Below are positions 17,080 through 25,823 of a stretch of DNA of 64,000 bases, in pieces (position 1 is the stretch's first letter; every line of letters begins with the position of its first letter). The notes beneath the pieces were generated by a model. That model was not told where the DNA came from, searched no databases, and saw only the letters and a program-made list of their open reading frames with translations. Origin of the DNA: JAVVTR01 sp036653535 (lineage in GTDB: Bacteria; Bacteroidota; Bacteroidia; Bacteroidales; P3); the NCBI GenBank assembly GCA_036653535.1, contig JAVVTR010000002.1, forward strand, positions 1-64,000. Direction: 5' to 3'. A program made the position numbers and the translations under genes.

Positions 17080-19512
17080 CTAAATAAACAAATTAACGTT
17101 GGCTTCTTCGGCACGTTCCATATAGGTGGCAACACCTCCTATACTTACGGAGTCTAATAACTCTTCTTTTTTCACCCCCATTACATCCATAGACATTTGG
17201 CAAGCTATAAATTCTACACCATTATCTAAAGCTTGTTTGCGTAACGATTCTAAGGATTCTATTCCCTTTTTTTTCATTATATGCCGCATAAGATGGTCGC
17301 CTATACCCAACATGCTCATTTTGGAGAGATGCAATTTTAAAGAATGAGAAGGGAGCATCATGCCAAACATTTTTCCAAATATATCTTTGGAGGTTTTAGG
17401 TTTACTACTTTTTTTAATCACATTTAGGCCCCAAAAGGTGAAGAAAATGGTTACTTTATGATTGGTTGCTGCTGCTCCATTGGCAAGCACAAAAGTAGCG
17501 AGTGCTTTGTCGAGATCATCACTAAACATAATAAAAGTTTTGGCTTTTCCATCACAAGAACTTACCATTTTACAAGCTTTTGTTTCCCCTTTTTCTATAA
17601 TAACGGAATAATACCCCTTGTCTTCTTTTTTTGAGAGCAGACAATTTCCTGTGGTATTACACCAAGCTTGGGCATCCCGAGAAAAACCAGGATCTGTGGC
17701 AAGGATTTCTATTTGATCTCCTTGTGCAATGGAGTTTATGGCTTGTTTTATTTTTATAATAGGGCCGGGACAAGCTAATCCGCAAGCATCGATTTTCAAA
17801 ATTTCCTTTTCGTTTTTCATGGTTTTTATTTCTGTAGGGGATGGGGTATTAGTATCGTTATTAATTGGGGTGGTGGCTGCTAAATAAGTTTTGTATCCAC
17901 CGGAAAGATTTTTAAGCTTGGTATAGCCATGAGCTGCAAGAATTTTAAGGGCAAGGTATCCTCTTAAACCAACGGCACAATAAATATAAATAGGTTTGTT
18001 TGTTGGAATTTCGGAAAGACGGCTACGAAGATCATCTAAAGGTATATGTATAGAACCCGGAATAGAACCCAAGTTATATTCTTCTTCGGTTCTTACATCT
18101 AAGAATAGAATTTCTTTAGGAGAAGCCTCTGACATTTCTCGCCAATTTACTATTGGCATGGTGGCATTAATAATATTGCTTGCTACATAACCCGCTATAG
18201 CAATAGGGTCTTTGGCCGAAGAGAAAGGAGGAGCATAGGAGTGTTCCACTTTTATTAAATCATAAATGCTGCCGCCTTGTTTTATTAGGAGTGCGATTTG
18301 ATCGATGCGCTTGCTTACACCATCGTATCCTACCGATTGGGCTCCATATAATTTACCGCTCACAGGATCAAAAGTAAGTTTTATAGTTAAGGCTAAAGCC
18401 CCTGGATAATAAAGAGCATGGGAGGAAGAATGGGTGGTAGAACTGGCATATTTTATGCCCATTTGTTGGAGTTTCTTTGCTGGTAATCCCGTGGTAGCAA
18501 CAGTGATGTCCATCACTTTGGCAATGGAAGTACCTATAGCTCCTTCGTAAGAGATCGTATTGCCAAAAACCATATTATCTGCCACAATTCGTCCTTGGCG
18601 ATTGGCAGGATTAGCCAAATAGTTTAACCAAGGTTTGTGACTTAAAGGATGAGGAAATTCAATAGCATCGCCTACGGCATAAATGTCTTTTACAGAGGTT
18701 TCTAAATATTCATTTACCCAAATGCCTCCGGTATCGCCTATTTTAAGATTTGCAGATTTGGCTAAAGCGGTTTGTGGACGTACACCTATAGCAAGAATCA
18801 CTAAGTCGGCTTCTATGCTTCCTCCACCAGTAAAAAAAACTTCTAAACCACGACTTTTTGTTTCCAATTTTTCTACACTTTTTTCCAAGAACAGTTTCAC
18901 CCCCTTTTGAAGAAGATGCTGATGAACGAGACTGGCAATGGAGAAATCTACAGGTGCCATTACTTGCTTTCCCATTTCAATGATAGAAATCTGAGCTCCT
19001 AAGTGTTGCAAGTTTTCGGCCATTTCTAAACCTATAAATCCTGCACCAATTACTACCGCATGGTTTATTTTATGAGAATGAATATAGTTTTTAATTTGGT
19101 CTGTATCCTCTACATTGCGAAGGGTAAATACTCCATCGGAATCTATCCCTTGGAGTGGGGGGCGTACCGGAATAGATCCGGGAGAAAGTAACAATTTATC
19201 ATAACTTTCACTATAAGTGGAACCGCCTTTGGTTTGTATCTCTATGATTTTTTCCTCGGAATTGATAGCGGTCACTTCATTTTCTACACGCACATCTATA
19301 TTAAAACGTTTACCAAAAGAAGCGGGAGTTTGTAAAAAAAGTTTTTCTCTTTCTGTGATGACTCCTCCAATATAATAGGGTAGTCCACAATTAGCATAAG
19401 AAATGTATTTCCCTTTTTCCAATAATAAAATTTCCGCAAATTCATCTACTCGGCGGATTCTCGCTGCTGCTGTAGCTCCTCCGGCTACACCGCCAATAAT
19501 AATATATTTCAT
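17080..19512 (-). CDS. CoA-disulfide reductase/rhodanese/TusA/DsrE fusion
   Basis: An 810-residue cytoplasmic protein with four sulfur-handling modules in order. Residues 1-445 are an FAD/NADH pyridine-nucleotide disulfide oxidoreductase of the CoA-disulfide reductase type (GGVAGGATAAARIRR; active Cys42 in YANCGLPYY; VVIGAGFIGLEMAE; IYAVGDAIE). Residues 453-548 are a rhodanese domain with active Cys512 (IYCAVGLRG). Residues 572-640 are a TusA-like domain with C577GLAC581PGP. Residues 655-810 are a DsrE/DsrE2-like domain keeping Cys771 (FIACQMSMDVMGV). Relatives reduce CoA persulfides and polysulfides and hand sulfur along cysteines. All four reactive cysteines are present, so it should be active. 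First gene of an operon with a ferredoxin and a MarR regulator. Confidence 0.93.
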   Translation of the reverse strand: MKYIIIGGVAGGATAAARIRRVDEFAEILLLEKGKYISYANCGLPYYIGGVITEREKLFLQTPASFGKRFNIDVRVENEVTAINSEEKIIEIQTKGGSTYSESYDKLLLSPGSIPVRPPLQGIDSDGVFTLRNVEDTDQIKNYIHSHKINHAVVIGAGFIGLEMAENLQHLGAQISIIEMGKQVMAPVDFSIASLVHQHLLQKGVKLFLEKSVEKLETKSRGLEVFFTGGGSIEADLVILAIGVRPQTALAKSANLKIGDTGGIWVNEYLETSVKDIYAVGDAIEFPHPLSHKPWLNYLANPANRQGRIVADNMVFGNTISYEGAIGTSIAKVMDITVATTGLPAKKLQQMGIKYASSTTHSSSHALYYPGALALTIKLTFDPVSGKLYGAQSVGYDGVSKRIDQIALLIKQGGSIYDLIKVEHSYAPPFSSAKDPIAIAGYVASNIINATMPIVNWREMSEASPKEILFLDVRTEEEYNLGSIPGSIHIPLDDLRSRLSEIPTNKPIYIYCAVGLRGYLALKILAAHGYTKLKNLSGGYKTYLAATTPINNDTNTPSPTEIKTMKNEKEILKIDACGLACPGPIIKIKQAINSIAQGDQIEILATDPGFSRDAQAWCNTTGNCLLSKKEDKGYYSVIIEKGETKACKMVSSCDGKAKTFIMFSDDLDKALATFVLANGAAATNHKVTIFFTFWGLNVIKKSSKPKTSKDIFGKMFGMMLPSHSLKLHLSKMSMLGIGDHLMRHIMKKKGIESLESLRKQALDNGVEFIACQMSMDVMGVKKEELLDSVSIGGVATYMERAEEANVNLFI

Positions 19513-19592
19513 GTTTTTTCTTTTTATTTAATAGCCGGCAAATTTTCAACGAATTGGTTGCATTTTAGAAAATTAGAAAGTTGTTTTGTAAA

Positions 19593-19694
19593 TTTCCGTT
19601 GGAAACGACACCAAATTCGTCTTTAATTTTTTTGGCAATTATCCCTTGGTAAAAGTATATATTATTTTCCAATAGAACAAATTTCCATTGGAAA
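19593..19694. promoter_or_regulatory. Twin palindromic sites upstream of the sulfur operon
   Basis: TTTCCGTTGGAAA (19593-19605) and TTTCCATTGGAAA (19682-19694) are the same 13-bp dyad, differing only at the central base; a half site TTTTCCAAT lies at 19665-19673. They are 80 and 170 bases before the fusion gene start on the minus strand. A weak -7-like CGAATTTG (minus strand, 19612-19619) lies just upstream of the first copy, which would then cover the transcription start, as for a repressor. Size and symmetry fit a MarR dimer; the MarR gene is in the same operon. Binding is inference. Confidence 0.55.
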
Positions 19695-19747
19695 ATAGTG
19701 TTGCAAAAAATAAAAAGCTATACGATTAGATTAAAATATATTGAAAA

Positions 19748-21145
19748 TTAATGATTTATATTGCTTTCTAAAAGATTTAATACTTCCTGCTCTATTTCCG
19801 GTTGGAAATTAATTTGAATTTTTGATTTATAGCAATCTATCCATTTTTTTAAATTATCTTCTTTCCAATAGTTTTGAACCATTAAAAAAGCATTACAGTA
19901 CCCAATACAAATAGGCTTAGAAATACGAGGTATATCCGTATTCTTAATATGTATATAATTTTGAAAATTTTCTTTTTGAAGAAGTTTTTCAAGCATAGAT
20001 AGGTTTACTTCATAATCTGTACCAATAGTTTTTATTGGCAATAATTTAGAGACAAGTCCCCCATTTTGAAAAAAGTCGTTCAATCCTCCCAAAAAGGCAG
20101 TAGTTACAAAATTTGAAAAATAAATAGGGCGTTCTGAAAAATTATCTTCTACTATTTGTAAAAGTATAGCTCGTTGAGGACTAAGATAGCGCCGCTCTTT
20201 AGCAGTTTCCCCCATTATTTTAAATTGCAGACGATCAGATACTAAATCGGGTTTAACTATCCATGAAAGGGTATGCTCGGGTTTTAAACCAAATCTTCGC
20301 TTGTCTTTTTCGGAAACATTAATATTTACGGTAGTTGTATCCCATTTATATGGATGAATATCCATTATTTGTTGGTCCGTGAGATTTATATTTACTTTTT
20401 TTACGCAGGCTTTTAAACCTCTTTTTAAAAATTGAACATACCAAGGGCGATCAATATTTCCAATAGGAATTATTGTAATATCGGTTCGGAATTTTTGGCA
20501 TAATTGCAGATAGGTGCAAATGTCGAAATCCGCATTACCTCCGGTAAACAAAATTGCATTTTTGTCACAACTGTTTAATATATTCTCCCCAAATTCTATT
20601 AACCAATCGGGATAAGCCCCTTTTTTATAAGCCAAATCATAAAAATATTTTAATTGCTCTGCATCCTGATTTTGCATAGCAAGAAAAGCATTTCCGCTAC
20701 ATTCTGCGCCATAAAAATATTTGGCATCTCCATAATTTGGGTTCAAGCTTATAGCTTTATCTAAATAGTTAAATATTTTTTTGGAATAAGAATAGTTATA
20801 GCCGTTTAAAGGCCTGCTGTCGTAAGCTCTATAGTGGTTGAACCAACCCAAATAGAAGTAAATTTCAGCATCGTTGGAACAGAAAGTTAAAGCCTTTTCG
20901 AGTAAATGAATAGCTTCGGTATAATGTTCTTTTTTAAATTCATCCAAAGCTTTTGCTTTCAGAGAATTTTCCTGAATGGATTGCTTCTCTTCTGTAGAAG
21001 AGAAAGTTTGGTCCAATGGTGAATTTCTTTGTCCAAACGCCGAATGAACCATGAAAATAAGCAGCAAGAGAATAAAGGAGATGATAAATACCTGAATATT
21101 ACGAAGAATAGTATAATTTTTTTTAATGATTTTAGAAGGATACAT
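19748..21145 (-). CDS. TPR protein with detached DUF2723-like domain
   Basis: A 465-residue protein with a membrane segment or signal at 16-38 (a long hydrophobic run ending SAFGQ). Residues 64-145 hold TPR units (ALDEFKKEHYTEAIHLLEKA and YLDKAISLNPNYGDA). Residues 195-345 resemble the soluble C-terminal domain of DUF2723 (TMEM260-like GT-C) proteins: NAILFTGGNADFDICTYLQ, then KFRTDITIIPIGNID-PWYVQ and later RPIYFSNFV. In that family this domain follows many membrane helices, which are absent here. No function can be assigned. It is a single gene upstream of tRNA-Ser on the same strand, with its own consensus promoter. The domain assignment is by pattern. Confidence 0.65.
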   Translation of the reverse strand: MYPSKIIKKNYTILRNIQVFIISFILLLLIFMVHSAFGQRNSPLDQTFSSTEEKQSIQENSLKAKALDEFKKEHYTEAIHLLEKALTFCSNDAEIYFYLGWFNHYRAYDSRPLNGYNYSYSKKIFNYLDKAISLNPNYGDAKYFYGAECSGNAFLAMQNQDAEQLKYFYDLAYKKGAYPDWLIEFGENILNSCDKNAILFTGGNADFDICTYLQLCQKFRTDITIIPIGNIDRPWYVQFLKRGLKACVKKVNINLTDQQIMDIHPYKWDTTTVNINVSEKDKRRFGLKPEHTLSWIVKPDLVSDRLQFKIMGETAKERRYLSPQRAILLQIVEDNFSERPIYFSNFVTTAFLGGLNDFFQNGGLVSKLLPIKTIGTDYEVNLSMLEKLLQKENFQNYIHIKNTDIPRISKPICIGYCNAFLMVQNYWKEDNLKKWIDCYKSKIQINFQPEIEQEVLNLLESNINH

Positions 21146-21271
21146 CTTTGGTAATTAATTTTATTTTTAGGAAAATGAGCATATATGGCCTTTGGTAATA
21201 AGTATTTTGGCGAAACTAAAAATTTCCATTACTTAATATTGCTTGGTTAGAGGCTACCATTTGAACAAAAT

Positions 21272-21303
21272 CAAAGGTAAGTAATTTGTTTCATTTTGCC
21301 AAA
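21272..21303 (-). promoter_or_regulatory. Promoter of the TPR/DUF2723-like gene
   Basis: On the minus strand TTTG (21300-21303), 20 bases, then TACCTTTG (21272-21279) matches the Bacteroidetes -33/-7 pattern. The leader to the start codon would be about 120 bases. Confidence 0.6.
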
Positions 21304-21480
21304 ATTGAAACTTCCAACTAAACAAAGATAAATGTAAAACCAATTAAATACAGCTATCTGTGGTGAAAATAATTTGTGCGATGGATGGTAGATGGAGTCT
21401 AATTTTAAATATTCAATACTGTTACACCCATTTAATGCTTATATACAAAACCTGTCTGCCTTTCCTCGCCAAAGAGCATA
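21304..21480. other. Spacer between TPR gene promoter and tRNA terminator
   Basis: No gene or RNA recognised. A long open frame crossing this stretch on the plus strand also crosses the tRNA and is not credible. Confidence 0.5.
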
Positions 21481-21513
21481 AAAAAGCCCCACAATTCCAA
21501 CGAATTGTGGGGC
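21481..21513 (-). terminator. Terminator after tRNA-Ser
   Basis: A perfect 12-bp stem (GCCCCACAATTC with GAATTGTGGGGC) and a short loop are followed on the minus strand by five T residues, 38 bases beyond the tRNA 3' end. Confidence 0.88.
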
Positions 21514-21551
21514 TTGGCTGTTGTTTGTCCGGTTTTGTCCAAACCTTTCAG

Positions 21552-21638
<87 letters not shown>

Positions 21639-21709
21639 TTTGCATTTCAAGCTAAAATTAATTTGACTAATGACCTAATAAAATATATGGCTTTGTCAAA
21701 AATCAGGTG

Positions 21710-21739
21710 CAAAGATATAGAAAAAACACTAAATACAAA
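21710..21739 (-). promoter_or_regulatory. Promoter of tRNA-Ser
   Basis: On the minus strand TTTG (21736-21739), 18 bases, then TATCTTTG (21710-21717), followed by GCACC. Transcription would begin about 65 bases before the tRNA. Confidence 0.65.
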
Positions 21740-21809
21740 AATTATTTCTTTTAAGCCTTTGCATTTTCGTTTTTGATAATGGCGTTTCCGCTTACACTCT
21801 TGTGTTTAT

Positions 21810-21840
21810 TTTGTGGTACTAATTAAAAATAATACCTTTG
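21810..21840 (+). promoter_or_regulatory. Promoter of the PfkB kinase gene
   Basis: TTTG (21810-21813), 19 bases, then TACCTTTG (21833-21840): an exact match to the Bacteroidetes consensus. It predicts a leader of about 155 bases before the kinase start codon. Confidence 0.7.
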
Positions 21841-22001
21841 CGGCGGAAAATAAAATAAAATAAAGATCGTTCATAAACCTGCCAACTGCTTTTTTACTCT
21901 TTAAATTAAAAATAATTATTTACAGTTAGTAAATTCTGTTTTGGAATTAAAGAGAACCTTGCCTTTGGGGGGTGGTGACGATCTCCAATTACATCAATAT
22001 T

Positions 22002-23003
22002 ATGTTAATAGATAAAAAAACAAAAGTTTTAGGCATGGGTAATGCCTTAGTGGATATTATTTTTCAAATAGGCGATGATACCCATTTACAGAAATTGGGT
22101 CTTCCTAAAGGAAGTATGAGCTTAGTAGATGATATTCAGGCAAATAATGTATTACAGTATTTTAAAGATTATCCTCGTAGTATTGCCACTGGAGGTTCTG
22201 CATCTAATACCATTAGCGCCCTTGCTTCTTTGAATTTATCTTGTGGCTTTATTGGCTGTGTGGGTGAAAAAGATGAGTATGGAAAATTTTATACAGAAGA
22301 TTTAAATAAGCATGGGGTGACCCCATATTTTGAAAAATCCGATCTTCCTTCCGGTACGGCTATTACCCTTATGAGCCCCGATTCGGAGCGTACTTTTGCT
22401 ACTTTTTTAGGTGCTGCTTGTACCTTGGGAGCCGCCCATCTTAAACCGGAATTTTTTCAAGGATATGACTATTTTCACGTAGAAGGTTACTTGGTTCAAA
22501 ATTACGAATTAATAGAAACGGCTATGCGTATGGCCAAAGCTGCAGGTGCAAAAATATCTTGTGACATGGCCAGTTACAACGTGGTGGAAGATAATTTGGA
22601 TTTTTTGAAACGCATTGTTCCTGAGTATGTAGATATTTTATTTGTAAACGAAGAAGAAGCAAAAGCTTTTACTGGTAAAGAAGATTTGGATGCCTTACAT
22701 ATTATAGGCGATATGTGCGATATTGCAGTGGTGAAGGTGGGAGCTCGCGGCTCTTTATTAAAACAAAACGGGAAAGTTTATATAGTGAAACCTTGTCCGG
22801 CTACGTGTATAGATACCAATGGAGCCGGCGATAGTTATGCGGCAGGAATTATTTATGGACTTAGCAAGCATTTGAATTTAGATAAGTGTGGGGAAATAGC
22901 CTCCTTGATCTCTTCGAAGGTGGTTCAAGTTAGAGGACCTAAGTTGGGAAAAGAAACATGGCATTCCTTACAAGAAGAAATTAACCAAATAGAAAAGCGT
23001 TAA
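22002..23003 (+). CDS. PfkB-family kinase, probably adenosine kinase
   Basis: A protein of about 333 residues of the PfkB/ribokinase superfamily, which phosphorylates adenosine or a related sugar/nucleoside using ATP. The N-terminal GMGNALVDI and ATGGSASNT segments are the substrate side; DTNGAGDSYAAGI near the C-terminus holds the anion hole and catalytic Asp. Bacteroidetes homologues are annotated as adenosine kinase. The ATG at 22002 was preferred to an in-frame GTG at 21972 because homology begins right after it. The leader is long for this genome. A tRNA-dihydrouridine synthase gene follows after 10 bases, so they are likely cotranscribed. The exact substrate is not certain. Confidence 0.88.
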   Translation: MLIDKKTKVLGMGNALVDIIFQIGDDTHLQKLGLPKGSMSLVDDIQANNVLQYFKDYPRSIATGGSASNTISALASLNLSCGFIGCVGEKDEYGKFYTEDLNKHGVTPYFEKSDLPSGTAITLMSPDSERTFATFLGAACTLGAAHLKPEFFQGYDYFHVEGYLVQNYELIETAMRMAKAAGAKISCDMASYNVVEDNLDFLKRIVPEYVDILFVNEEEAKAFTGKEDLDALHIIGDMCDIAVVKVGARGSLLKQNGKVYIVKPCPATCIDTNGAGDSYAAGIIYGLSKHLNLDKCGEIASLISSKVVQVRGPKLGKETWHSLQEEINQIEKR

Positions 23004-23013
23004 ACTTACATCT

Positions 23014-24006
23014 TTGGCCAACATTGGAAATATTCATTTAGAAAAAAATTCCCTTTGGCTTTCGCCCATGGAAGCCGTCACAGATCCTGCTTTTCGTGGC
23101 ATTTGCAAAGAAGAAGGAGCGGATGTATTGGTTAGCGAATTCGTCTCCTCCGAAGCTTTAGTACGTAATGCTAAAAAAAGTTTTTTTAAAATGCGGTTTG
23201 AACCGGCGCAACGTCCTATTGCTATTCAGATTTTTGGATACGATGAGCAGAGTATGCGTCAAGCGGCGGAAATTGCGGCAAATCAACATCCGGATTTTAT
23301 TGATATTAATTGGGGATGTCCTGTTCGCAAGGTAGTTTCTAAGGGGGCAGGTTCCGGGATATTGAAAGATATTCCCAAAATGATAAGTATTAGTTCGGCG
23401 GTAGTAAGGGCAATGGAGGAAATACATATGCCGGTTACCGTTAAAACCCGTTTAGGTTGGGATTCTTATAGTAAGCCAATTGTAGAGGTGGCAGAACGTT
23501 TGCAGGATATTGGTATTGCTGCTTTAAGTATTCATGGGCGTACTCGGGCGCAATTATATTCAGGAGAGGCCGACTGGACTTTAATAGGGGAAGTAAAGCG
23601 AAATCCTCGTATGTTTATTCCTATTTTTGGCAATGGCGATGTGGATTCTCCACAAAAAGCTTCTTATTATCTTCAGAAATTTGGAGTAGATGGTTTATTG
23701 ATAGGCCGCGCTGCAATAGGAAATCCTTGGATATTCAGGCAAATTCGATATTTTTTAGAGAATGGTATCTTAGAGGATATGCCAACGATACAGCAAAGAA
23801 AAGAAATGTGTTTGCGACATCTTTTACAAGAAGTAGAAGATAATAGTGAAAGGCTTGCAGTGCAAGAAATGAAAATACATTATTCAGGCTATTTCAAAGG
23901 GATAGCTAATTTTAAACCTTATAAAGTAAAGCTAATGCACACTTCCTCCGTAGAGGAAGTGGAGGAAATTTTAGATGCATTTATAGCGGAGTTAGAAGAA
24001 TTTTAA
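23014..24006 (+). CDS. dusB: tRNA-dihydrouridine synthase
   Basis: A 330-residue FMN enzyme that reduces uridine to dihydrouridine in tRNA D-loops. It has the Dus N-terminal LSPMEAVTDPAFR, the catalytic DINWGCPVRKV with its Cys, then SIHGRTRAQLYSGEADW and GNGDVDSPQKA, and GRAAIGNPWIFRQI, which is closest to DusB. The start is the TTG at 23014: an in-frame stop lies 24 bases upstream, no ATG occurs before the conserved core, and the next ATG is inside it. It lies 10 bases behind the PfkB kinase gene and probably shares its transcript. Length is normal. Confidence 0.92.
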   Translation: MANIGNIHLEKNSLWLSPMEAVTDPAFRGICKEEGADVLVSEFVSSEALVRNAKKSFFKMRFEPAQRPIAIQIFGYDEQSMRQAAEIAANQHPDFIDINWGCPVRKVVSKGAGSGILKDIPKMISISSAVVRAMEEIHMPVTVKTRLGWDSYSKPIVEVAERLQDIGIAALSIHGRTRAQLYSGEADWTLIGEVKRNPRMFIPIFGNGDVDSPQKASYYLQKFGVDGLLIGRAAIGNPWIFRQIRYFLENGILEDMPTIQQRKEMCLRHLLQEVEDNSERLAVQEMKIHYSGYFKGIANFKPYKVKLMHTSSVEEVEEILDAFIAELEEF

Positions 24007-24145
24007 GTTTAGACTCCCTGCATAAAATAGGATTTAAATATTTTATAGAGTGCTTTTTGTTTTTATGTGCTAATTTGGTGTACACGAATAAATTCCACGG
24101 AATTATCTTTCTGTTCAACAGATAAAAATATCTTTGGAATAATCG

Positions 24146-24153
24146 TATATTTG
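24146..24153 (+). promoter_or_regulatory. -7 element upstream of rbfA
   Basis: TATATTTG followed by CAGC matches TAnnTTTG, 27 bases before the rbfA start; no good -33 TTTG is seen at 19 bases. It may serve the rbfA-LolC/E-cysS-peptidase run. Confidence 0.45.
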
Positions 24154-24179
24154 CAGCTTATAGCAATTTATGTGTATTT

Positions 24180-24518
24180 ATGGATAGTAGTAGACAACAA
24201 AAAATAAACCGGCTTTTACAAAAAGATTTGGGAGAAATTTTCCAAACTCAAATGCAGCCGCAATTTCCTGGAGTAATGATTACCGTTACTTTTGTTAGGA
24301 TAACTCCAGATTTATCTTTGGCAAGAGTGAACCTCAGTCTATTTCCTGTGAAAGGAAAAGAAGAAGTATTACAACAAATAAAAAAAAGGACCAAAGAAAT
24401 ACGAATGCTTTTGGGTCAAAGAGTAAAGTTGCAATTAAGGATAGTGCCACAGTTGCAATTTTTTATAGACGATACATTAGATCGTATAGAACGAATAGAT
24501 GAGTTGTTAGCTCAGTAA
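24180..24518 (+). CDS. rbfA: 30S ribosome-binding factor A
   Basis: A 112-residue RbfA, which binds the 30S subunit during 16S rRNA 5' end maturation and cold adaptation. The family features are RQQKINRLLQKDLGEIF at the N-terminus, ITVTFVRITPDLSLARVNLS in the middle, and PQLQFFIDDTLDRIERID near the C-terminus (the KH-like fold). Length is typical. It is the first gene of a plus-strand run; the permease gene follows after 26 bases, an arrangement often seen in Bacteroidetes. Confidence 0.95.
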   Translation: MDSSRQQKINRLLQKDLGEIFQTQMQPQFPGVMITVTFVRITPDLSLARVNLSLFPVKGKEEVLQQIKKRTKEIRMLLGQRVKLQLRIVPQLQFFIDDTLDRIERIDELLAQ

Positions 24519-24544
24519 GTAAGGGTATTATAAGCTATTATTTC

Positions 24545-25768
24545 GTGAAACTTTCTTTTTACATAGCCAAACGATATTTTATCTCTAAGAGATCGAAGTT
24601 AGTTAATTTAATTAGCGGGGTTTCTGTATTGAGTATAGCGGTGAGTACGGCTTCTATGGTGCTTATTCTTTCGGTTATGAATGGAATGAGTCAATTCGTT
24701 TCCGAACGTTTTGGTAACTTTGATCCGGATTTGAAAGTGGAGGCAGTTTATGGAAAATATTTTGAAGCCTCTTGGTTAGACTCTTTACGTGCTATGCCGG
24801 GAGTAGTTGCAGCGGTTCCTGTTATAGAAGACCAAGCTCTTTTTATGTATAATGGCAATACCTGCATGGTTAAGCTTAAGGGGGTGGACACTGGATTTGA
24901 TTTAGTGTCGAATTTGCCTAAAAATATAGAGGCAGGTAAGTTTTATATAGAAGCTCGTTCCGATATGAATCCAATGGTAGTAGGGGGAGGAATTTTTGCG
25001 AAGATGGGCATGTATTTGGGACCTGGAGAAAAAGGCTGTACATTATATGCGGTAGATGCTTTTGCCTTAAATGCTATACAACTACCGCAAGCTTTTCGTG
25101 CTTATCCGGTATATCCTTCGGGTGTGTTTTCTTCGGTGCCAGAATACGATAATCAATATATTATTAGCTCTCTTTCCTTTGTTTCCAAGGTGTTTCAAAC
25201 GGGAAATAAATTTTCAGGGGTAGAAGTGAAAGTAGATCCTACTTTTTCGTTACATAAATTACAAAAAGAAATTCAAAGATTAATAGGAAATTCATACAAA
25301 GTTAGAGATAGAATAGAGCAGCAACAAAGCCTCTTTAGTAGCATGAAAGCAGAAAAATTGATTGTAATATCTGTTTTTGCTTTCGTAATGCTTATCGCCA
25401 CTTTTACTATGGTGGCTTCTTTGATGCTATTAATTTATGATAAGAGAAGTGATATTGCCATTCTGTCAGGAATGGGATTGAGTGATAGTTATTTGAAGCG
25501 TATTTTTTTTGCAGATGGAATGTTTATATCTCTATCGGGGGCTTTAATAGGGCTTGCAGTGGGAACAGCCATTACTTTAGGACAGCAATATTTTGGTTGG
25601 GTAAAATTGGGGAATGATGCAGGAACCTATATTACCGATGTATATCCAGTAGAAATAGAAATGTTGGATTTAGTTATGGTTTTATTTATTAGTTTGGGAA
25701 TAGGGGCTTTGTCTTCCGTTTTGCCTTTAAAACAAATTAGTTCTAATTATAAAAAAATTAAAGGGTAG
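24545..25768 (+). CDS. LolC/LolE-type lipoprotein-release ABC permease
   Basis: A 407-residue inner-membrane permease of the FtsX/LolE type, which with an ATPase such as LolD frees lipoproteins from the inner membrane. It has one N-terminal span (NLISGVSVLSIAVSTASMVL), a periplasmic MacB-like domain (about 45-265) and three C-terminal spans (about 273-300, 320-345, 370-390). The start is GTG at 24545; homology (KLSFYIAKRYFISKRS) begins immediately. No ATPase gene is adjacent, so the partner is encoded elsewhere. It sits 26 bases after rbfA and 55 before cysS. Whether it acts as LolC, LolE or a fused type cannot be told. Confidence 0.88.
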   Translation: MKLSFYIAKRYFISKRSKLVNLISGVSVLSIAVSTASMVLILSVMNGMSQFVSERFGNFDPDLKVEAVYGKYFEASWLDSLRAMPGVVAAVPVIEDQALFMYNGNTCMVKLKGVDTGFDLVSNLPKNIEAGKFYIEARSDMNPMVVGGGIFAKMGMYLGPGEKGCTLYAVDAFALNAIQLPQAFRAYPVYPSGVFSSVPEYDNQYIISSLSFVSKVFQTGNKFSGVEVKVDPTFSLHKLQKEIQRLIGNSYKVRDRIEQQQSLFSSMKAEKLIVISVFAFVMLIATFTMVASLMLLIYDKRSDIAILSGMGLSDSYLKRIFFADGMFISLSGALIGLAVGTAITLGQQYFGWVKLGNDAGTYITDVYPVEIEMLDLVMVLFISLGIGALSSVLPLKQISSNYKKIKG

Positions 25769-25823
25769 CCAAGTTTTACCAAGGCTTTCTTAACAGAAGA
25801 TTTAGATTGAAAATAATTTAGGT

